Of a DNA stretch of 64,000 nucleotides, positions 58,139 through 64,000 are shown one piece after another. Location of the stretch: contig JAHBXX010000019.1 in the NCBI GenBank assembly GCA_019636245.1, positions 17,435-81,434 on the forward strand, written 5' to 3'. A program made the position numbers and the translations under genes. The first letter of the stretch is position 1; every line of letters begins with the position of its first letter. Source of the stretch: Planctomycetota bacterium. GTDB taxonomy: Bacteria > Planctomycetota > UBA1135 > UBA2386. Under the pieces are notes generated by a model. It was not told the DNA's origin and did no database searches. It was given only the letters and a program-made list of their open reading frames with translations.

Positions 58139-61100
58139 ATGCTCTCCCACTTCTTCATCGCCCGCCCGATCTTCGCGATGGTGCTGTCGATCGTGATCAC
58201 CATCGTCGGCGTCGTGTCGATGGTGCAGCTGCCGATCGCGCAGTACCCGGACGTGGCGCCGCCGACGGTGACGGTCACCGCGACCTACCCGGGTGCCAAC
58301 GCCTCGACCGTGGCCGCGACCGTCGCGCTGCCGATCGAGCAGGAGATCAACGGCGTCGAGCGCATGCTCTACATGACGTCGCGCAGCACCAACGACGGCG
58401 TGGTGACGATCGACGTCGTGTTCGAGCTGGGCACCAACCTCGACATGGCGCAGGTGTTCGTGCAGAACCGCGTCGCGATCGCGGAGCCCAAGCTGCCCGA
58501 GGAGGTGAAGAAGCTCGGCGTCACCACGAAGAAGAAGTCGCCGAGCATCCTGCTGATGGTCAACGTGCTGTCGCCGGACGACCGCTACGACCAGATCTAC
58601 CTCAGCAACTTCGCGACGCTGAACGTCAAGGACGACCTCGCGCGCATCCGCGGCATGGGCGAGGTGAAGATGATGGGCGGCCGCGACTACAGCATGCGCG
58701 TGTGGCTCGACCCGCGGAAGATGGCGGCGCGCGGGCTGGTGATCGCCGACGTCGTCCGGGCGCTGCAGGAGCAGAACGTGCAGGTCGCCGCCGGCCGCCT
58801 CGGCCAGCCGCCGGTGCCGGCGGGCGTCGAACTCGCCTTCCAGCTGCCGCTGACCACGCAGGGGCGCCTCGAACGCGTCGAGCAGTTCGCCGACGTGGTG
58901 GTCAAGGCGGGCGCCGACCGCCAGATCGTGTACCTGCGCGATCTCGTGCGCGACGAGCAGACGGACGCGCGCGGCGACGTGACCACGCCCGGCATCGAGC
59001 TCGGCGCCAAGGACTACGAGCTGAACTCCTACCTCGGCGACAAGCCGTGCATCTCGCTCGCCTGCTTCCAGATGCCGGGCTCGAACGCGCTCGACGTCGC
59101 CGAGCAGGTGCGCGCCAAGATGGAGGAACTGAAGCCGCGGTTCCCGGACGGGGTCGAGTACCGGATCGTCTACGACACGACGGTCTTCGTCGAGGAGTCG
59201 ATCGTCGGCGTCGTGCACACGCTGTTCGAGGCGTTCGTGCTCGTGTTCCTGGTCACGCTGATCTTCCTGCAGGACTGGCGCACGACGATCGTGCCGATGG
59301 TCGCGGTGCCGGTGTCGCTGGTCGGCACGTTCGCCGGCATGGCGATGTTCGGCTTCTCGCTGAACAACCTGTCGATGTTCGGCCTGGTGCTGGCGATCGG
59401 CATCGTCGTCGACGACGCGATCGTCGTGGTCGAGAACGTCGAGCGCCTGATGAAGGAGGGCCTGTCGCCGGTCGAGGCGGCGAAGAAGGCGATGACCGAG
59501 GTGTCGGGCGCGATCGTCGCGATCACGCTGGTGATCATGGCGGTGTTCGTGCCGACCGCGTTCATGGCCGGCATCTCCGGCGAGTTCTACAAGCAGTTCG
59601 CGCTGACGATCGCCTGCTCGGTGGCGATCTCCGGCTTCAACTCGCTGACGCTGAGCCCGGCGCTGTGCGCGCTGCTCTTCAAGGCGCACGACGCCGGCGG
59701 GCACGGCGGCGCCGGCCACGGCCACGCGGCGCCCGAGGCGCTGCGGCGGCTCGGCGTGCTGATCCTGGGCGGCCTCGCCGCGTGGGCGCTGCTGCCCGGA
59801 CACGCGGTCGCGTGGCTGGGCCTCGCCGAGAAGCCGTTCTGGCTCGGACCGGCGTGCTTCGCCGCCGGGGCCGCCGGCGGCTGGTTCGTCGCCCGCGGGC
59901 TCAACTGGCTGCTCGCCGGCTTCTTCCGCGGCTTCAACTGGGCGTTCGACCGGGTGATCGCGGCCTACGGCAAGGTGGTCGCCGTGGCGCTGCGCGTCAG
60001 CGTGCTCATGCTGCTGGTCTACGGCGGGCTCCTGTTCGCGACCGGCTTCATGTTCCAGGTCGTGCCCGGCGGCTTCGTGCCGGCGCAGGACAAGGGCTAC
60101 TTCATCGTCAACGTGCAGCTGCCGCAGGGCGCCGCGCTGGAGCGCACCGACGCGGTGGTGCGCGAGATCCGCGAGCTGGCCGAGTCGGTGCCCGGCGTCG
60201 CGCACACGATCTCGATGCCGGGCTACTCGGCGCTGCTGGCGACCAACCTCAGCAACACCGGCGCCCTCTGGGTGGTGCTGTCGCCGTTCGAGGAACGCGC
60301 CGGACGGCCCGACCTGGCGGGCACCGCGATCTTCCAGGCCCTGCGGCAGAAGTTCGCGCCGCTGCAGTCGGCCGAGATCAACGTCTTCGGCGCCCCGCCG
60401 GTGGACGGCATCGGCAGCACCGGCGGCTTCAAGATCCAGGTCCAGGACCGCCGCAGCGCCGGCCTGTCGACGCTCGCCGGCGGCGTCGAGGAGCTGTCGG
60501 CGGCGGCGACCGCCGACGACCGCATCGCCTTCACGTTCAGCTCGTTCAGCGTCGCGCAGCCGCAGCTGCGCGTCGACATCGACCGCGAGAAGGCCAAGGC
60601 GCAGCGGGTGTCGCTCGACGACGTCAACCGGGCCCTGCAGGGCTACCTCGGCGCGTTCTACGTCAACGACTTCACGTTCCTGGACCGCAACTGGCAGGTG
60701 AACCTGCAGGCCGATCCGCGCCAGCGCCTGTTCGTCGAGGACATCGGCCGCCTCGAGGTGCGCAACGCCGACGGCCAGCGGGTGCCGCTGGCGACCCTGG
60801 TGAACGTGCGCGAGAGCTCCGGTCCGCCGGTCGTCAGCCACTACAACCTGTATCCCTCCGCGGAGCTCAACGGCGTCGCCGCGCCGGGCGTGAGCTCGGC
60901 GCAGTCGATCGCGGCGATGGACCAGCTGGCGAAGGACACGCTGCCCGACGTGCTCGGCACCGAATGGACCGAACTCAGCCTGCAGGAGAACCTGGCCGCC
61001 GCGGACCTGATGACCAAGCTGGTGTTCCCGCTGGCGATCCTGTTCGTGTTCCTGGTGCTGGCCGCGCAGTACGAGAGCTGGAGCCTGCCGCTGTCGATCC

Positions 61101-61555
61101 TCCTGATCGTGCCGCTGTGCATCCTGGCCTCGCTGTTCGGCGTGCACCTCGTCGGACTCGACAACAACATCTTCGTGCAGATCGGCCTCGTGGTGCTGGT
61201 GTCGCTGGCGGCGAAGAACGCGATCCTGATCGTCGAGTTCGCCAAGCAGCTGCAGGACCAGGGCAAGTCGCGCCGCGACGCGACCATCGAGGCCTGCCGC
61301 CTGCGGCTGCGGCCGATCCTGATGACGTCGTTCGCGTTCATCCTGGGCGTCGTGCCGCTGGTGCTGGCCAAGGGTGCCGGTGCCGAGATGCGCCAGACGC
61401 TCGGCGTCGCCGTGTTCAGCGGCATGCTCGGCGTGACGGTGTTCGGCCTGGTGCTGACGCCGGTGTTCTATTCGGTCATCCGCTGGTTCGGCGAACGCGG
61501 CAAGCCGGCGCCCGCAGCCGGCGCAGCCGCGGGCACCGACGCCCTGCCGCCATGA
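58139..61555 (+). CDS. RND efflux pump inner-membrane transporter (HAE1/AcrB family) with an extra membrane insertion
   Basis: 1138 residues. The N-terminal MLSHFFIARPIFAMVLSIVI and porter-domain motifs are typical. Proton-relay residues are present: the Asp pair in GIVVDDAIVVVENVE (TM4) and Lys in SLAAKNAILIVEFAK (TM10). Between TM6 (SPALCALLFKAHD) and the next porter region there is an 80-residue insertion (about 516-595). It has a His/Gly-rich linker (GGHGGAGHGHAAPE) and two extra hydrophobic stretches (VLILGGLAAWALLPGHAVAW and CFAAGAAGGWFVARGLNWLL). AcrB has about 1050 residues and a short helix here. Substrates are unknown. Operon with the MFP and outer-membrane factor. Confidence 0.95.
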   Translation: MLSHFFIARPIFAMVLSIVITIVGVVSMVQLPIAQYPDVAPPTVTVTATYPGANASTVAATVALPIEQEINGVERMLYMTSRSTNDGVVTIDVVFELGTNLDMAQVFVQNRVAIAEPKLPEEVKKLGVTTKKKSPSILLMVNVLSPDDRYDQIYLSNFATLNVKDDLARIRGMGEVKMMGGRDYSMRVWLDPRKMAARGLVIADVVRALQEQNVQVAAGRLGQPPVPAGVELAFQLPLTTQGRLERVEQFADVVVKAGADRQIVYLRDLVRDEQTDARGDVTTPGIELGAKDYELNSYLGDKPCISLACFQMPGSNALDVAEQVRAKMEELKPRFPDGVEYRIVYDTTVFVEESIVGVVHTLFEAFVLVFLVTLIFLQDWRTTIVPMVAVPVSLVGTFAGMAMFGFSLNNLSMFGLVLAIGIVVDDAIVVVENVERLMKEGLSPVEAAKKAMTEVSGAIVAITLVIMAVFVPTAFMAGISGEFYKQFALTIACSVAISGFNSLTLSPALCALLFKAHDAGGHGGAGHGHAAPEALRRLGVLILGGLAAWALLPGHAVAWLGLAEKPFWLGPACFAAGAAGGWFVARGLNWLLAGFFRGFNWAFDRVIAAYGKVVAVALRVSVLMLLVYGGLLFATGFMFQVVPGGFVPAQDKGYFIVNVQLPQGAALERTDAVVREIRELAESVPGVAHTISMPGYSALLATNLSNTGALWVVLSPFEERAGRPDLAGTAIFQALRQKFAPLQSAEINVFGAPPVDGIGSTGGFKIQVQDRRSAGLSTLAGGVEELSAAATADDRIAFTFSSFSVAQPQLRVDIDREKAKAQRVSLDDVNRALQGYLGAFYVNDFTFLDRNWQVNLQADPRQRLFVEDIGRLEVRNADGQRVPLATLVNVRESSGPPVVSHYNLYPSAELNGVAAPGVSSAQSIAAMDQLAKDTLPDVLGTEWTELSLQENLAAADLMTKLVFPLAILFVFLVLAAQYESWSLPLSILLIVPLCILASLFGVHLVGLDNNIFVQIGLVVLVSLAAKNAILIVEFAKQLQDQGKSRRDATIEACRLRLRPILMTSFAFILGVVPLVLAKGAGAEMRQTLGVAVFSGMLGVTVFGLVLTPVFYSVIRWFGERGKPAPAAGAAAGTDALPP

Positions 61556-61660
61556 GCCGCCACCGCATCCTTCGCCGTCGTCCCGAGGGACCCCGCCCAC
61601 GCGCCGGGCGCGATCGCGGCGCCGCTGCCGCGTGCAGGCCGCCAGGGGGGAGGTGAGCCG

Positions 61661-62863
61661 ATGCGCGGCGCCCGATCGGGCATGGCGGGCATGGGTGCTT
61701 TGCTGCTCGGCGGCGCCGCCGCGGTCGCGCAGCCGCCGATCGTCGAGCCCGGCCCGCCGCCGCCGGCCGATCCGGCCGACCGGGGCACGCCGCCGGCGCC
61801 GTTGCCCGCCGCCCGCGGCCTGCAATGGCAGGTCGGCGACTTCCAGGTGAGGCTCGGCGGCTACGTCAAGGTCGACCTGATCCACGACTTCGACGAGATC
61901 GGCTCCACCGACTCGTTCGACGTGCGCACGATCCCGACCGACGACGAGAGCGACGGCGGCACCAACACGCGGCTGCACGCGCGGCAGACGCGGATCAACC
62001 TCGACCTGCGCGGTCCGACCTCGGCGGGCGACCTCCGCATCTTCGTCGAGGGCGATTTCTTCGGCGAGGGCAACTCGTTCCGGCTGCGCCACGCCTTCGG
62101 CACCATCGGCCCCGTGCTGGCGGGCCAGACCTGGTCGACCTTCATGGACGAGGACACGATGCCGGAGGTGCTCGACTTCGAGAACCCGATCGCCTACCCG
62201 CTGATCCGGCAGGCGATGATCCGCTTCCGGCAGGATCTCGGCGGCGGCGGCAGCTACTGGGCCGTCGCGGTCGAGGATCCGGCCTCCCGGATCGAACCGG
62301 CCCCCACCGCCCCCGACGAAGCCGAGGAGGCCACCCCGGACCTGACCGCGCGCCTGCGCTGGCAGCACGGCGCCGGGCACTGCCAGCTCGGGCTGTTCGC
62401 GGGCACGGCCCGCTACGACCCGGCGGCGGCGCCGGCCCAGACCGAGCTGCTGTGGGGTCTGAACCTGTCGGCCAACCTGCAGATCGGCGGACGCGACCGC
62501 CTGTTCCTCGAGGGCACCTACGGTCCGGGCATCGGCCGCTACCGCGGCGGCATCACGGCCACCGTCGACCCGACCGGCGACCTCGAGCCCGTGACGGTGT
62601 TCGGTGGCATGATCGGCTACGAACACCACTGGTGCCCGCAATGGCGCAGCACCTTCGTCTACAGCCGGGGCGATGGCGACCTGCCCGCGGGCGCCGCGCC
62701 GGACCTGGCCGAGCGGCTCGAGTACGGCGCCGCCAACCTCCTCTGGCAGTTCTCGGACCGCGCCTGGGCCGGCGTCGAGTACCTGTACGGTGCCCGGGAG
62801 AACGCCGACCGCCAACGCGGCGAGGCCCACCGGCTGCAGTTCGCCATCCGCTTCGACATCTGA
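61661..62863 (+). CDS. DcaP-like outer-membrane porin
   Basis: 400 residues. Signal peptide GMGALLLGGAAAVAQ, then a Pro-rich spacer. The barrel begins VRLGGYVKVDLIHDFDEIG, the hallmark of the DcaP trimeric porin family. It continues with TRLHARQTRINLDLRG, RLRHAFGTIGPVLAGQTWSTFM and IAYPLIRQAMIRFRQ, ending HRLQFAIRFDI with a C-terminal hydrophobic strand. A strong SD (GGGGGGAGGTGA, 4 nt before the ATG), rare in this window, indicates high translation. DcaP porins take up dicarboxylates or small anions. It starts 105 bp after the RND pump and may have its own promoter. Confidence 0.9.
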   Translation: MRGARSGMAGMGALLLGGAAAVAQPPIVEPGPPPPADPADRGTPPAPLPAARGLQWQVGDFQVRLGGYVKVDLIHDFDEIGSTDSFDVRTIPTDDESDGGTNTRLHARQTRINLDLRGPTSAGDLRIFVEGDFFGEGNSFRLRHAFGTIGPVLAGQTWSTFMDEDTMPEVLDFENPIAYPLIRQAMIRFRQDLGGGGSYWAVAVEDPASRIEPAPTAPDEAEEATPDLTARLRWQHGAGHCQLGLFAGTARYDPAAAPAQTELLWGLNLSANLQIGGRDRLFLEGTYGPGIGRYRGGITATVDPTGDLEPVTVFGGMIGYEHHWCPQWRSTFVYSRGDGDLPAGAAPDLAERLEYGAANLLWQFSDRAWAGVEYLYGARENADRQRGEAHRLQFAIRFDI

Positions 62864-62892
62864 ACCCCATCGCCAACCGCGAGGACCCCTCC

Positions 62893-64000
62893 ATGCACCG
62901 CCCGGCATCGCTCCTCCTCTGCACCTCCCTGGTCGCCCTGGCCGCGGCGCAGCAACCGCAGCAGCAGCAGCAGCAACAGCAGCCGCAGCCGCAGTCGCCG
63001 CCGAAGGCCGGATCGAAGCCGGCGGCCTTCAGCCCCGAACAGCTGGAGCAGCTGGTCGCCCCGATCGCGCTCTATCCGGACGCGCTGCTGACGCAGACGA
63101 TGATGGCGTCCACCTACCCGCTCGAAGTGGTGCAAGCGGCGCGCTGGGTGCAGAAGAACCCCAAGGTCCAGGGCGAGGCGCTGGAGAAGGCGCTGAAGGA
63201 GCAGACCTGGGACCCGAGCGTGAAGTCGCTGTGCGGACTGCCGTCGGTGCTGCAGCGCATGAACGACAACCTGGACTGGACCCAGGACCTCGGCGACGCC
63301 TTCCTCGCCGACCAGGCGGCGCTGATGGACGCCGTGCAGCGCATGCGGCGCAAGGCCCTCGAGGCCGGCAACCTGAAGACGACCAAGGAGCAGAAGGTCA
63401 CCGAGCGCGAGGACAAGATCATCGTCGTCGAGGCTGCCGACCCGCAGATCGTCTACGTGCCGACCTACTACCCGACGGTCGTCTACGGCGGGTGGTACTA
63501 CCCGCACTGGTACTACCCGCCGCTCTACGTGCCGCCGCCGCCGCTCCATCCGGCCTTCACGTTCGCGGTCGGTGTCGCCTGGGGCGCGGCGATGTGGGGC
63601 GGCTGCAGCTGGGGCTGGGGCCACAGCGAGGTCGACATCGACATCGACCGGACCAACAACTTCATCGGCCGCACCGAGGTCGACCACCGCCGCGCGGAGC
63701 GCCAACGCAAGGACGGCAAGTGGCAGCACCAGCCCGAACACCGCCAGGGCGTGCGATACCGCGACAACGCGACCTCGCAGCGCTACAGCCGGCCTTCGGC
63801 GAGCAATCGCATCGCCTCCGACCAGGCGCGCGGCTACGGCAGCGGCTCCCGCCCCTCGGCGGGCGCGGCGGCTCGCCCTGCCGCCGGCGGCGGCGCCGCG
63901 ACGCGGCCGACGTCGACCACGACGCAGCGCAGCGGCAGCTTCACCGGCTCGCAGACGGCCAACCTCGATCGCGCCGCCAGCCAGCGCGGCAGCGCGTCGC
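62893..64000 (+). CDS. DUF3300 secreted protein, truncated by window edge
   Basis: At least 369 residues; the 3' end is outside the window. Signal peptide MHRPASLLLCTSLVALAAAQ, then a poly-Gln/Pro stretch. The DUF3300 domain follows: FSPEQLEQLVAPIALYPDAL, MASTYPLEVVQAARWV, LPSVLQRMNDNLDWTQDLGD and VEAADPQIVYVPTYYPTVVY. It is followed by a Tyr/Pro/Trp-rich segment (GWYYPHWYYPPLYVPPPP) and a His-rich DVDHRRAERQ-type part. The tail is low-complexity Ser/Gly/Thr/Arg. The domain is of unknown function, often periplasmic. Starts 29 bp after the porin gene. Confidence 0.9.
   Translation, partial: MHRPASLLLCTSLVALAAAQQPQQQQQQQQPQPQSPPKAGSKPAAFSPEQLEQLVAPIALYPDALLTQTMMASTYPLEVVQAARWVQKNPKVQGEALEKALKEQTWDPSVKSLCGLPSVLQRMNDNLDWTQDLGDAFLADQAALMDAVQRMRRKALEAGNLKTTKEQKVTEREDKIIVVEAADPQIVYVPTYYPTVVYGGWYYPHWYYPPLYVPPPPLHPAFTFAVGVAWGAAMWGGCSWGWGHSEVDIDIDRTNNFIGRTEVDHRRAERQRKDGKWQHQPEHRQGVRYRDNATSQRYSRPSASNRIASDQARGYGSGSRPSAGAAARPAAGGGAATRPTSTTTQRSGSFTGSQTANLDRAASQRGSAS

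Noticed and set aside
57899..62908. Minus-strand open frame of over 1600 codons opposite the RND pump and porin
   Set aside because: Low-complexity His/Arg/Asp/Val composition and no motifs; the plus strand encodes clear MFP, RND and porin proteins.

Overview
The window is very GC-rich (mostly third-position G/C) with tight gene packing. It looks like a Gram-negative bacterium: there are lipoproteins, beta-barrel porins, an RND efflux operon and a cbb3 oxidase. Large secreted SBBP, FG-GAP and BNR propeller proteins (one with a dockerin-like tail), ECF sigma factors without a recognisable anti-sigma, and many genes without Shine-Dalgarno sites suggest a Planctomycetota-like organism. That placement is inference: no rRNA or ribosomal protein gene is present. 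I recognise no complete insertion sequence, prophage or CRISPR array.

Layout. 1-13.5 kb: a truncated secreted subtilase, pyrC, a universal stress protein, a frameshifted zinc alcohol dehydrogenase, tRNA-Gly(GCC), an acyl-CoA synthetase, thiD translationally coupled to a large SBBP-repeat protein, a DHH phosphoesterase and a TIM-barrel protein. 13.5-22.4 kb: a coiled-coil secreted protein, an ECF sigma factor, a polyphosphate pair (Ppx/GppA-HD and CYTH-CHAD), Hsp20, dtd, an ATP-grasp enzyme, a TPR-zincin and a second universal stress protein.

22.4-33.6 kb is the most coherent block. It holds a NarL-type regulator, a receiver-kinase fusion, a FixL-like haem-PAS kinase, and a ccoI-ccoS-ccoNO(fused)-ccoQ-ccoP-ccoG cluster with a divergent TauE/DsbD_2-type membrane protein. 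This is best read as an oxygen-sensing circuit beside the high-affinity terminal oxidase it would be expected to control. 33.6-37.5 kb continues with an EEP-family hydrolase, a dihaem cytochrome c with an ethylbenzene-dehydrogenase-like haem domain, a beta-barrel protein and a membrane-anchored thioredoxin-fold protein.

37.5-47.6 kb carries surface proteins (BNR propeller lipoprotein, carboxypeptidase-regulatory-like protein, FG-GAP lipoprotein) and a HAD 5'-nucleotidase. A lower-GC patch at about 39.5-42.3 kb has different codon use. 47.6-55.2 kb: a Gfo/Idh/MocA oxidoreductase with a sugar isomerase-like partner, an RnfD-like membrane domain fused to Sel1 repeats, an AI-2E-type exporter, and two envelope proteins. 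55.4-64 kb: a NodT-MFP-RND efflux operon whose RND pump has an unusual membrane insertion, then a DcaP-like porin and a truncated DUF3300 protein.

A pattern not explained by any single gene is a TANNNT hexamer 4-11 nt before the start codon of at least nine genes on both strands. This suggests that leaderless or very-short-leader transcription is common here.
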